A stretch of DNA of 64,000 bases from Arthrinium phaeospermum (lineage: Eukaryota; Ascomycota; Sordariomycetes; Amphisphaeriales; Apiosporaceae): positions 806,001 through 870,000 of the forward strand of contig QYRS01000002.1 of the NCBI GenBank assembly GCA_006503535.1. The letters are read 5' to 3'. Position numbers and translations under genes: made by a program. This document shows positions 1-10,880 of the stretch, in pieces. Numbering within the stretch: position 1 is the first letter of the stretch; every line of letters begins with the position of its first letter. A model generated the notes under the pieces. The model made no database searches. It was not told where the DNA came from and worked only from the letters and a program-made list of their open reading frames with translations.

Positions 1-756
1 TAGGGGGCGAGGGGGGCCATCATGCTTACGGCTCACTGCGCCAAGCTCGATCTTTCCGATGTGTCCCACGCTAAAGATGCCCGATATGCTGATGCTATAC
101 TGCAGAACGAATGTGACAATCAGGGGCAGAGAGTAGACAGTGATTGTTTTCACTTCCCTCTGCCATGTCGTGTGGATCTTACCCGATGCCACGGCAGCAT
201 CCCATTGCTCGCTGAACTGTCGATCACTGGGGTCTTGCCCAGGCGTGGTACTGCCCGTCAAAAGCGGCGAGCGCTCAGAAGGTCCTACCCCCGAGGACTC
301 CCCCGCTTGAGGTTTGGCGTCGCCGAACAGGCGCTGGTAGGCACGCGCGAACATGCCCACGTCCTCGTCTGGAGACTGGTCCGGTCCCAGGAGATGGTTG
401 TCTCTCAGGAGAGCCTGTTCCTCGTTCCGGGACTGCTTCTTTTCGACCCTGGTGAGCACCGGCCCGTCCGCCGGCTCCGGCAGCATGACCGGCCGCCGAT
501 CGCCATAGGCCACGCCGGCGGGTTGCCGGTACAGGGTCGGGTTGGCGCCGCCATCTTCCGCGTCGCTAGAGCCCCCCGAGTGCTCGGCTACGATGCCGGC
601 TTCGCGGTCCTCGGCCAGATCTTGGGCCAGAATCCCGTGGGCGAGGGGAGATGTGGCTCGGAAAGAAGGGGTCCAGGACGATGCAGCGGCTTCTGTGTGA
701 TCATCTCGCCTGCCGTCTCCTCTCCCGTGGGAATCCATTGGTCTCGGGTTCGTCAT
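1..756 (-). CDS. MATE family efflux transporter, N-terminal exon (partial)
   Basis: This is the 5' exon of a multi-antimicrobial extrusion (MATE) transporter, an H+/Na+-coupled exporter of organic cations and drugs in the plasma or vacuolar membrane. The ATG is at 756 and the exon runs to 30, where a GTAAGC donor starts an intron that leaves the window; no in-frame ATG lies just upstream. The exon encodes about 242 residues. Some 190 are a hydrophilic acidic cytoplasmic tail, usual for fungal MATEs, with a dense SSDAEDGG stretch. Then comes the family signature: TTWQREVKTITVYSLPLI at the first membrane helix, LQYSISISGIFSVGHIGK, and IELGAVS broken by the intron in phase 1, where the family continues with Leu. 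The rest lies to the left. The family call is secure; the substrate cannot be read. Confidence 0.85.
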   Translation of the reverse strand, partial: MTNPRPMDSHGRGDGRRDDHTEAAASSWTPSFRATSPLAHGILAQDLAEDREAGIVAEHSGGSSDAEDGGANPTLYRQPAGVAYGDRRPVMLPEPADGPVLTRVEKKQSRNEEQALLRDNHLLGPDQSPDEDVGMFARAYQRLFGDAKPQAGESSGVGPSERSPLLTGSTTPGQDPSDRQFSEQWDAAVASGKIHTTWQREVKTITVYSLPLIVTFVLQYSISISGIFSVGHIGKIELGAVSRKHDGPPRPL

Positions 757-1767
757 TGCTTCCTCAATTCGGATGAACCCTATTCGCCGCAGTTGAGAGT
801 GCCGCCAGATTTTAGTGCTGACCTACGGGACCGAAGCAGTTCCCGGCTGCAGTATCGTCAAGTGGAAGTAAGAAAAGGTTACAGCGCTCCAGGGGTGGTT
901 GCTAGATAGGACGAAATCAAATGCACCTCAAAGTTGGCAATAAGCAGAGAAGGGTTGGTACGAGTATGACTCCTCACATATAAGCAGTAAGCCTGGCCTG
1001 GTTGTTATATACCTACATACATGCCTCATACCTACCTACCTTATGTAGGACACCCTCCGCCATTGACGATATATGGCTTAGTTTGGAGGCGTCTGCATCC
1101 GGGATCTCCCAGCAGTGTCGAAGCCCACCAAATCTAACCTCTTAAAATGTTGGTTTGCTGCCGGAGGCTGCAGACTGCAGTCATGGCGAGTCCCCGGGAG
1201 CTCACCGCTACTGGCTGGGCTGGCTGGGCCGCCTGCTTTACTTATGCTGTTCATGATGCATACTGCGTGATACTAGTTAGCGTGCAGGCAAGCTCCCTTC
1301 ACGGCTCGGAGGGGTGGGTGAGATTCGGGGTTGCGATGAAGGGAAATAGCCTGTCGCGCGGTTTGGTTTGGTGCTAAGGCATAAGGTTAAAAGAGCGATT
1401 GGCCGCCACAGCGCACGACACACGAGCAGCGCAGCAGAGCTTCGGTGGGTTGCCCCCTGCCAGCGCCTGGCCTGTCCTGGCCCCACGTTTTACTGGGCGT
1501 TTGCCGTGTCGAATCTGGACTGCTCGCGGCCTTCCACATTTGTGCAAAGCCTCGAGTTCCTGACATCGGGTCGCCATTGGATCGCGTGTCATATATTCTT
1601 GTTTCTCATTTCTCTTCTCAATTGGCCTTTGCTCTGACATCCTTGCGCATTTTCTTTTTTGCTATACGTTCGTCCACTCGGCCAAGATTTCGATTACAGA
1701 CTTGCCAGCACTCCTGAGGTTGCGCATCCTCCTTTAGTCAAGGCCGCGCAGATCGTTCAAAGAGACG
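757..1767. other. Divergent intergenic region, MATE / DUF202
   Basis: About 1 kb between two divergent genes. The right 200 bases (about 1560-1760) are pyrimidine-rich and look like the leader of the DUF202 gene. The short open frames inside resemble nothing I know and lack fungal codon bias. Confidence 0.6.
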
Positions 1768-2598
1768 ATGCAGCGCGTCTCGTGGGAAACTGATGATGTG
1801 GAGGATGGCACGACGTCACGCACCTCTCGTTGCTGTGGTGGTGCGCTCTCAGCCTCGGCACTAGGGAAACCTGTCGAATATCCCCGAGATATTGTGTACG
1901 TCCATTCCTTGATTGATATAATCCCCCAATCCAACATCCGGGGGGGCAGATATAGGGGAAGAGACTCAGGCTCACATGTCACATTTTCTAGACCAAGTGA
2001 CAGCCCCTTCTGGTCCTGGCCGTTCCTAGGCCCCTTGCTTCTGGAGAACGAGAGCAGTGATGCACGAGATCATTGTGCTAATGAGAGGAGTATGCATACA
2101 CACGATTCCAATCCCGGCGTCTCTGACTCGCAAACCGACAATTTGCTGACCATTGCCCCAAAGCATTTCTATCCTACCTCCGGCTCTCCATTTACATGGC
2201 CATCGTATCGGTGGCTATAGTGGTCTCATTTCATCTACGCACACAGCCGTCCGCCTTGGAGCTCCGCATCGCAAAACCGCTGGGCATCATCTTCTGGATC
2301 CTCGCCTTCGCGTGTCTATTGGTAGGCTTCGGTAACTATACGAGTCCGTATACTCATTTCCTGTGTTATCGGGTGTCGCGCGCTGCTAACGATCTTTTAG
2401 AAACTGTAAATAAATATGCAAACAAGACTGCTATTGTCCAAACCGGATGGATCACTCAGACTGTAAGTTTTCGATTCACTAAGTCAAAAAGGGGTCACGC
2501 TGCTGATAACTCGTCAGATCATGTCACTGGTAGCCTTGTCCATTATTGGCACTTGCGTGATTCTATTGATAATCACCAAAGTCCAGGCGGACGAATAA
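1768..2598 (+). CDS. DUF202 domain membrane protein
   Basis: A small membrane protein of the DUF202 family (YidH-like; the domain also forms the membrane part of VTC proteins), of about 214 residues. Exons are 1768-2089, 2164-2343, 2401-2462 and 2518-2598, joined through introns with GTATGC, GTCCGT and GTAAGT donors; the frame stays open through all joins. After a hydrophilic N-terminus of about 90 residues comes the hallmark ARDHCANERTFLSYLRLS, created only by splicing the first intron. Three hydrophobic helices follow: MAIVSVAIVVSF, PLGIIFWILAFACLLVGFG and SLVALSIIGTCVILLIIT. It ends in KVQADE. A possible extra in-frame intron of 54 nt (1896-1949, GTACGT...GCAG) would shorten the N-terminus. 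Biochemical role unknown. It converges on the glycosyltransferase gene, 211 bp away. Confidence 0.8.
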
Positions 2599-2809
2599 TA
2601 GTACTACTCGATTCAGTCACTGCGTAGTCCAAGAATGAGGGCCTCAGTTCTGACGGAAATGAACGCGTGGATTCCCTCCCAATCCGGGTATATAATGTCT
2701 ATGACCAAGTAAGCGCCCCAGACGCTCTCTCGGCCTTCTGGTCAGCCTCTGTTATGCACTCATGTAGTAAAGACCGCAATAGCCAGCGTATCGTGTCGCC
2801 AGGCCATCC

Positions 2810-5077
2810 TTAGTCTGTCGTGCAGAACAAATCTTCCGTTGAAAGATCGGCTACTACTGTCTCGACCTCCTTTCCTGTACATTTCCCCACCTCCTTTTTG
2901 AATATTGAGGCATATTCGAGGGCATGGGCATCTACACCTTTGACGTCCGTTTTCTGGCCGTCCCACGACAGCAACGGCAGACTTGCGATCGACAGTAGCG
3001 CACCGTCGTGGGGCAGCGTTTGCATCAGCGACATAGGGGGCGCCAAGCTGATTTCTACTCCACCTTTGAACTTCGCTATAGCCGCGTCGATTTGCGCCTC
3101 AGTGGCATCGTCAGCTAGTCCCGGGTCTTTCGGCTCCACATCTGCATACTCTTCAGGCATGTGATGCAATTCTCCGTGGACAGTCGCCAGGTTCTTTGCG
3201 GCTGTCTCTCCCGGGTATATCGTCCAGTATCCCCGCAGCCGCGACAGCCGCAGGGCGTATTCCAGCCAAGATGGATGCTCCGTACTGACCAGCTTTTCCG
3301 ACAAGAGCGCCGGGGTGTGGTCCAGGCTGTGTTGGGCTTCAAGGGTTCTCGACACGAAGTCGTGCAGTTCTATCCACCTTTCGCCCAGAAACAACATCGC
3401 GCTGCTAGTGGGCGCTTGCCATACGAATGATGTCGATTCATCGTCTGCGCCTGCTTCGCCACTGGAAGGTGGAATAAATTTGTCGTTCCCCCCTACCATC
3501 TTCAGCGGCTGCTCCAGGCTGATGCCGAGTATACGGGCATACCACCTCTGCGCGCGAGAAGCTGCGGAATATCTATATTCCATAAGAGAATAGCGCAGAT
3601 CTGGATGTGTGTCAGTACGATGATTCTCAAACCGGAATGTTGATCACTCACAATGGAAGAACTGGGGCGAAAGCTCGACCTGTGGAGAGAGTACCAGGAT
3701 ATGAGACGTGTGGGGGTCAGCTGGCCAGAATGACTCGAGGAACCGGATTGAGCTCTCTTCTTCCGTCATCCGCTGATGCGGTATCCGATGCCGTAGCGAC
3801 AGATACCGCGCGTTGTTCGGGTTGTAAATATGCGCCGGTGGCCACTTGAATGTTTCCAGGAACCGTTTCGTTGGGGGGTCGATATCATGCGGTAATTCGA
3901 TAGTCAAATGGGGTATCGGACCCGCGGCAAAATCGGTCCTGCTCAAGGACCGCAGCAGTCTTATGAGACTGCCGGATGCCCCTGGGATAGCATGTACCAG
4001 TATATCTATGTGAATCTTATCCCACACTATGCGAGAGTTAGCACGAGATACAGATAGGGACAACAGCTCTTCTTACTATGCAAGGCAGCGCTATCCAGTT
4101 TGGTCAACCACATCAAATCCTTTGCAGAATCGACTGGCAACTCGATTAGGGTATTGCCAGATGCCTTCGCTTGCGCTCTGGCACCAAGTCGGAAGAATCG
4201 CTCCTCTTGATCACTAGCATCAATAAAGATAGCTTGAGGATGCATATACGTGTGGATATGATCTATAAAGAGTGTTATTAGACAACCAATGCGGGGATGC
4301 TTCAAGGATTGCAACTTACAGAAAGCTCGAAAGACGCTGGATTCCATTCGGTCGTCGGTTGATATCTTGGCATGTTCTGGCCGGGCATCTTGCATGGTGG
4401 TCAGCGGCTTTGAGGCACAATAGATGGTTATGGACACATTTTAGGTGTAATACCGTGTATTATAAGGTGGCAGTCTTCATAAATGCCATTCACTTTCAAC
4501 AGGTCTTCTGTAGAGATCTCGCTTCGGCTCATCAGCGCAAAGTGGACATAATTCCTCAATTCTAAGCCCATCTGGCAGGCCACAGGAAGAATGGCCGCCG
4601 CGCTCTTCAAACTCGATGCGGCAAAGAGCACGTTCCTGTTTACTACCAACGACCCGCGAGTCGTACCGATAGCACGAAGTGTCCCTGCCAACTCGAGGAA
4701 CTTTGGCGGCGCATTGTAGGTTCTTTGCGGCGGTTCGGGGGACGACAGATCCTCGTCCTGTGCAGCATCTTTCGGGTTCGTGCTCGGGGGGGGCGTCCGC
4801 GGACAGGATAGCCGGGAGGCGCGGTCTTGCCGTACGCCGGGCGAAGTGACTGTCTGGGGCCGATGTCGGTCGGGATGTTGTGGATAAATAGGTAGGTGAG
4901 GAGGGCCGCTCCAAAGACGAGGAAGATGCGCTTCAGGAATCGGCGCGGCGGGACGCGAGCAGGAGCCCAGCTTTGTTGGCGCAAGTTGCCATTTCTGGAC
5001 GGATGCTTGTGATCGTCGTCCTTCTTCCCGAGTTCGTCATCGTTGAGGAAGCCGCGCATATTCCCCCACAAAGACAT
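2810..5077 (-). CDS. Fungal glycosyltransferase (GT2-like), type II membrane protein
   Basis: Resembles the conserved fungal 'glycosyltransferase 2' proteins, probably Golgi-resident. Exons, 5' to 3' on the minus strand: 5077-4454, 4388-4320, 4262-4077, 4026-3652 and 3600-2810, separated by introns of 50-65 nt (donors GTATTA, GTAAGT, GTAAGA, GTGAGT). The N-terminus is cytosolic and basic, then one signal anchor at about residues 50-66 (IFLVFGAALLTYLFI). Family blocks follow: NRNVLFAASSLKSAA, HDARPEHA, MHPQAIFIDASDQEE, ILVHAIPGASGSLIRLL, LTIELPHDID and HILVLSPQVELSPQFFHYL. The first exon does not stay in one frame: after residue about 95 the frame shifts at a run of eight G (4786-4793). One extra base gives 681 aa; removing a 53-nt GTACGG...GAG intron (4783-4835) gives 663 aa. 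Donor sugar and product are unknown. Confidence 0.7.
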
Positions 5078-6190
5078 TCTCGCAGAGAGTCTCTCTGGGG
5101 GGAGGCAGACAAGAGGTCTTATTGTCTCAGGATATGTTGAATTATTGACATCGGACTGTCGGGCAAATCATAGCTGTATGATGCAGTGGTGGCGTGTCAG
5201 CAACGGTCGTTGGTAGTGGTCGTCTCGAGTCGTAGCTATTGCACCAGCAGAAGCTCTCTCGCGTCAGGATAGTGGTTGTGCACTCGGAAGCATGGGAGAT
5301 TTTTATAACTTTTGGCTTGAGCTCGTCAATTGGAGGTTGCTAGGTATAAGGTAAGTAGGCAGGTAGGGTACATGGAAGATGATGTTAAGTATGTAGTAGT
5401 AGGTAGTAGCGACTTGGTGGTTCGTCTGCCCGTCCCTGGCCAGATTACATAAAGTTGCGATACCTTAAATAGACGTGGCTCCCTGTCAGTGCTAAGGTGG
5501 TGTGCTTGCGCTATGGAGACCCTTAAAACCCGACCACATGTAGCCCCTGTAACTGGAGTTTTGGAGTATCGGGTACAAGCCTGGAAAACCTTGGCGGAAC
5601 ATCATTGTGTGCTTGATATCGTGACGATCGTTTGCAATTGATTCAATGTCACAACCCGTCACAGATTTGGGTTCATATAATAGAGTGGTATAAAAGTTCT
5701 CAGTAGCTCAATTGGACACTAGTCGCCAAGATCAGTTCATGTGCATGACTGATTTGTAGGTGATTGCTTAAGCTGACTTGGTGCTTGGGTATGTTGATAG
5801 CAGCATGCAAGAGCCTCAAGTGCTGGATTGAGTCTGTCCCTAGTACCCCAATTGTTACCCGCCCGCCGTGAGAAGTCCAGGACCCTGCAGATGCAGCGCC
5901 GAGTGAACCACCCGCCAGCCCGCTGGACACTCCAAGTCCCCACTCTCGTCACCAACCGTTGGAACCGATTACTGTATAAGGCTGATGATAATAACGGTTG
6001 GAGAAGATTCAAAAATTTGAGACCTGATCTACCTGAAGGGATCTTGAACAATTTTTTGGGCAGCTTTGTCCATCTTCTCCGAAAAGCAACAAGACAGTTG
6101 ACAGCTGCTGAGCTTTGGTCACAGCAGACATACCCCATAAGACCCTCCCTCATACAAGCAACACCAAGGCCACTACTCCGTTAGAGTATC
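5078..6190. other. Divergent intergenic region, glycosyltransferase / SYO1
   Basis: A shared upstream region. The open frame at 5828-6184 on the + strand ends just before the SYO1 start and looks like leader sequence rather than a gene. An A/T motif, TTCAAAAATTTGA (6008-6020), resembles the RRPE element of ribosome-biogenesis promoters. Confidence 0.55.
6008..6020 (+). promoter_or_regulatory. RRPE-like motif upstream of SYO1
   Basis: The core AAAAATTT with flanking TC/GA resembles the yeast ribosomal RNA processing element. It lies about 170 bp before the SYO1 start. A short A/T motif can arise by chance; the support is the function of the gene. Confidence 0.25.
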
Positions 6191-8238
6191 ATGGGAAAAT
6201 CAAGACGAAACAGGGGCAAGGGGGGCCAGCGGTCTGATCCGATCGCTAAACCCGTCAAGCCTCCGACAGACCCAGAATTGGCTGCGCTGAGAGAGAGCAG
6301 CATCTTGCCGGTCGTCAAGAACCTGCAAAGCGCGGAGCCGTCCAAGCGCACTGAAGCTGCCGGCGCCATTGCCAACATCATCCAAGACACCAAGTGCCGA
6401 AAATTGCTCTTGCGGGAACAAGTCGTCCACATTGTCCTCACCGAGACCCTGACCGATGCAAGCTTGGAAAGCCGAGCCGCGGGATGGGAAATCCTCAAGC
6501 TTCTCACCGAAAAGGAAGAGGCGGATTTCTGTATCCACCTATTCCGAGTGGATGTATTGACGGCTATCGAGCATGCCGCCCAAAAGGTATGTCCATGTCG
6601 TGTGCATCCTATCGTTCTGGAGTTCGAGCACTAACACAGTCGTAGATCACTGAGACCTTGACCGGTCCCAATGTGGCCAACCTCAACAAGGCTTCCAAGG
6701 CCGAGCAGACCTTGATGTGGAACATCGCTGAGGCTCTTTGTGCTATCCTGGCCGCCCTGACAGAAGCTCAAGATGACATTCTGGTGGCAGTGTCAGGGAA
6801 TGAAGCTGCGCTGAAGTTCTTGTTCACGCTCATATCGTGTGGCGCGGCGACCACCGAAGTCATGAACGTCGCGCTATCCTGCATGATGACGCTGTCCGAG
6901 GACAACCGCCAGTTCGTGGAGCGGATTTTAGGCGACGACCAGACCCAATGCTTCAAGCATTTGCTTACGTTCAAGTCTGGCAGAAGCCTAAGTGCTGTTT
7001 TGGCCTGCGGAATCTTGCACAATGTTTTCTCGACAATGGGATGGGATGACGCAAACCCTGGCAGAGAAAAGTCCACCGATGCTGCGTTGATACCTGCTCT
7101 GAGCGATGCGCTGGAATCCCCACAAGGAAACCAGACCAATGGTGCTGGCGATAGTGATACCGTTGAGATTCTGCAGCTCGCCCTGGAAATCATCGCATCC
7201 ATCGGCACCAGCATACAGGAATCCCTGGAGAAGGGCGAGAGAGCAGATATCGATGATGTCCCAGGTCTCGCTGGAAAGGACGCCGACATGGATATGGATG
7301 CCGATGATGATGATGATGACGACGACGATGATGGTGGTGATGAAGACGCGGAGGGCGAAGAAGACGAGATGGACGATGACGAGATTGAAGCGGATATGGA
7401 GAAGGTCACAGGCGCAGACGACGGTTTCGACGAGATCTCTGGTATTGATGACCTCCCAACCTTGAAGCTTCTCATGCACAAGGCGATACCCCAGATCATC
7501 AAAACTGCACACTCGAGCCAAAGCACAGAGGAGACAACATCGCTCATACGCACGCACGCACTCACCGCACTAAACAACATAGCCTGGACGGTATCTTGCA
7601 TCGATTTCAGCGAAGGCCCGAACGCTGCCATTCAGAAAGCTTGGGCACCCATCGCTCAGATAATCTGGAAGGAGACTGTAGCCCACGTGCTGGCAAGCGA
7701 CACTTCCGACGTCGGACTTGCCACCATTGTCACCAGTCTTGCGTGGGCCATTGCTCGTGCACTGCGCCAGGATACACCATTACAAGGCGGTGAACACCAG
7801 AAGTTCATCTCCCTATACCACGCGTCCAAGAATCTGCCAGTTGAGGACGAGGAAGACCCGTTCCAAAGCCTTGGAGTGAAGTGTTTGGGCGTTCTGGGCC
7901 AGTTGGCGCTCGACCCGGCGCCCATCGATCTGAACCGCGAGATCGGTGTTTTCCTCCTTACTGTTGTAGCCGGTCTACCCGATTCAACACCGCTTGCCGA
8001 CGGTGTCGAGGCGCTCAACCAGCTCTTCGACATTTACGGTGACGAGTCATTTGCCTGCGACAAGGAAGTGTTTTGGCAGATTGGGTTCCTGAAGCATTTC
8101 GAGGAGACTGTACCCAAACTCAAGGCCGCTACGAAGAAGGTTGACAAGAGGGCCCAGACAGAGCTGCGGATGCGCGCTGACGAGACAATGATGAATCTGA
8201 CAAGATTTATTCAGTACAAGCAGAAGCACAAGAAGTAA
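6191..8238 (+). CDS. SYO1: Syo1, symportin chaperone for Rpl5/Rpl11 nuclear import
   Basis: Syo1 binds uL18 (Rpl5) and uL5 (Rpl11) and carries them with the importin Kap104 into the nucleus for 5S RNP assembly of the 60S subunit. Two exons, 6191-6586 and 6646-8238 (59-nt intron, GTATGT...TAG), encode 662 residues, the usual size. The N-terminus MGKSRRNRGKGGQR is basic, as expected for the importin-binding signal of this family. ARM/HEAT helices follow, for example ESSILPVVKNLQSAEPSKR and SRAAGWEILKLLTEKEE. A very acidic loop (about residues 344-386, with a run of ten Asp), typical of the family, interrupts the repeats. C-terminal HEAT repeats end in a basic tail KQKHKK. Identification rests on the domain order and the acidic loop. 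It is divergent from the glycosyltransferase gene. Confidence 0.92.
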
Positions 8239-8767
8239 AGTACACTACCTGTCCTGTGTAGTCATGATTGCTTTGGTCAGATGGCTATTTCTGAGCCTGT
8301 TGGCCAAGAATGCGAGAGCGGAATGGAGGCTAAGGGGCTTTCGGATGCCTACTTGTTTGTCACCGGGTTTTCCGGTGTCACATACGCACAACGGACATGG
8401 TCGGCCGAAGTGCGAGCTGGGGTTATGTCGCTGGATGTATGCAGTAGGCTTGTAGCATGCTCAAAGTTATGGTGATATGTAGGCAGGGAGAACAAACTAA
8501 AAGACAGTTACGTATTGATATCCATTGCCAGCTGAGCAAGACCCCGGGGTATTGGTCCCTTCTGGAGAACGGATACCCCCAAATCGAATCGAGCCAAGCC
8601 GGCGCCGCACTAAGCATGGAGATATGAGTGACTCATTGACCAGCAACTTGACGATCTGTACCTAGTCTACAAAAACCCATGCTTACACATAATTGAGTAT
8701 ACAAACTTCAACCTCTAAAACAACCAACGTGGTCAATTTTTTTCGTCCACATTACTTCAAATAAAGA
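8239..8767. other. Intergenic region SYO1 - RidA
   Basis: SYO1 3' flank plus RidA promoter. No coding sequence is recognisable. It contains a TGACTCA site (listed separately) and an A/T-rich stretch just before the RidA start. Confidence 0.6.
8629..8635 (+). promoter_or_regulatory. Candidate Gcn4/CPC1 site (TGACTCA)
   Basis: A perfect TGACTCA, embedded in the near-palindrome TGAGTGACTCA, lies 133 bp before the RidA start codon. This is the binding site of the cross-pathway control activator CPC1/CpcA (Gcn4). RidA detoxifies an intermediate of isoleucine synthesis, so control by amino-acid starvation would make sense. Confidence 0.5.
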
Positions 8768-9277
8768 ATGGAACGAACACTCATCAGTTCCGGTTCCTCC
8801 TTCGAGGCCCAAATCGGTTACTCCCGCGCCGTGGTGACGGGGGAGTGGGTCTTCGTTTCGGGCTGCACCGGGTAGGTACATTGATGTGTATCATCTAAAG
8901 AAGATTGTGTCCGTAAAGACGAATTCGAGCGCAGCGCTTACGTCTTCCCTCTGGCTAGTTACGATTACAAGTCCGGGACCATCTCCCCGGATCCCGCGGA
9001 ACAGGCGGAGCAATGCCTGAAGAACATCGCGTCTGCACTCGCCGAGGCCGGCGCCACCCTGGACGAGGTCGTCCGGGTCCGGTACATATTCCCGGACCGC
9101 GCCGATTTCCCCAAGTGCTGGGATGTCCTGCACAAGTACCTCGGCGGCGCTCGGCCAGCGGCCACCATGCTGGTCGCGGGGTTGATGGAGGAGGTAATGA
9201 AGGTGGAGATTGAGGTCACGGCCCGGAAAGGCTCGGCGTCGGCGCAAGCAACTGCTGCGGGAGACGCACCGTTGTGA
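8768..9277 (+). CDS. RidA/YjgF/UK114 family protein (enamine/imine deaminase)
   Basis: A small trimeric hydrolase of the Rid family, which hydrolyses reactive enamines/imines released by PLP enzymes such as threonine dehydratase. Exons 8768-8871 and 8959-9277 flank an 87-nt intron (GTAGGT...CTAG); splicing restores SGCTGYDY and gives 140 residues, a normal length. Features include the start MERTLISSGSSFEAQIGYSR, the strand VTGEWVFVSG, helix residues EQAEQCLKNIASALAEAGA and the segment GGARPAATMLVAGL, whose Arg corresponds to the substrate carboxylate-binding Arg of RidA, then VEIEVTA. The acidic residue expected after the last strand cannot be assigned with certainty, so whether it is canonical RidA or another Rid subfamily is open. 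No targeting signal is evident. Confidence 0.88.
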
Positions 9278-10880
9278 GAGTTGGGCACGGGAAACACATG
9301 GATCTGGTGGAATAGCGAGGCGTCAACTGCGGCCCTTATAAGCCATCTTCAACACGATTCTCTTTGCTCCAATGGCCATGGCGGTTTATTTCAAGATGTG
9401 AGCTTTCGCAAAGCTCTCGGCACGGAACTATCTTGATATTTTCGCCGGTGTCTAGAGTTTACACATGCATGCTGGTAGATTACAGCAAACTACCTCATTA
9501 CTAGGCAAACAGCATGAGGTACAGGAACAGCGTTTCCATGAGCACGGTGGGTTCGAAAGCTGTCAGGCGAATCCTCATACTGTTTGACAGCTGCACTTCT
9601 TGACATTGACTTTGCCCTCTGCTCTCTCTGACTTTCGGTACCGAGTATCATTCTGTACACATTATCGCCGATGCTTCCTTCAACTCCATTGATCAGATGA
9701 TACACCCCACCCAGGCGCAACCTAGTAGCTATACCATTCTGTTTTCTACACATTTGATGGCGCTTCTCCCAGCTCGAAAGCAGAAGGGGATGGAGACAAA
9801 GGATGGAGAGAGGCGCGATGTCAGAAGAGGCTCATCATCAGCTATTGTGGGGTCACTTGTATGCATGATAAGAATAACGATCTGGGAGGCTTGACAAGCT
9901 TCAAAAGGAGCAGATTTCCAACAATGGTCTCAAGGTTGGGGTGGCTGGGATAAAGTGAGCAGGTAAACATGGCATTGTTAGGACATCCTTTAGGTAGGTT
10001 CCTTGTAGTCCAGGTCGAACATCGAACAATGTTGAATGCAGTTGCTACAAGGCTGAAGCTGAATGGTCTGTGCGGCAGGGTAGGTACTTATATACTTGCT
10101 GGGTGCCTGTTACAGGTGGGGTTGCCTGGGACCGACCAACCTGAGCATTCGTGACTGCCTTACCTTTTCCCACTCACCACTCGCCCACTCTTGTCAGTCA
10201 GTCAGTCAGTCGGCGATTACCAACATCGAAAAGGCGGCTGCTTTCCTTACCTTCGGAAGCACCACCTCGAGTTGAACCTATCCTCCTTGACAGTTACGAT
10301 ACTCACAACACTCATATCGCGTATCTCTTCTTCGCTTTGTTTGCCTCGGCCCAGACATTCTTCATCAGTCGACAGCGTCCTTTTGCCTGCCTCGACTGTG
10401 TTGCGTGCGACCCTTGGTTGTCGGTCGGCTGGGCACCTCTTTATTTTAGGTTGCAGAAGAGCTGCCTATCTGCCAGGTCATTCACTCATCGTCCACTGTA
10501 ACTCCGACCAAGGTAAGGTCCCCACGTCGATACACTTTCATCTTCTCCAGGCATCGCGACACCCCTCCATTGATCACAGGCACCAACGCCACCCATCCCT
10601 CATTTTTTCCCTTTCCTACACATCCTCTGCCATTTATTCTCTGCTTGCCTAGCGCGCCTCTTTTAACTTGCTGGACTTGCCTTTGACTTCCATCTTCCTC
10701 TTGCCTCCGCGACAACAACTAATTGCTTGGTGTGCAGCAGACTCCGACTCCGTCTTGTCTGAAACAATTGCCAACCTGAGCAACCGTACCACAACCGATT
10801 CTTGATCTTCTCGACATAGCCTGACCCATTCACGAACCGGGACAGCTTCTGACAGCTTCGGTCGGTCAACACCCTCCGTC
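9278..10880. other. Intergenic region and CUL1 leader
   Basis: The right part (about 10150-10880) is strongly pyrimidine-rich with a CAGT repeat (10194-10210), typical of a long fungal 5' leader. A possible leader intron may begin at GTAAGG near 10514. The left part holds no recognisable gene. Short frames here are low-complexity translations of leader sequence. Confidence 0.55.

Noticed and set aside
22..909. 295-codon frame on the + strand
   Set aside because: It is antisense to the MATE exon, whose minus-strand translation carries a clear family signature.
5828..6184. 118-codon frame before SYO1
   Set aside because: No motifs, ends just before the SYO1 start, and is best explained as leader/promoter sequence.
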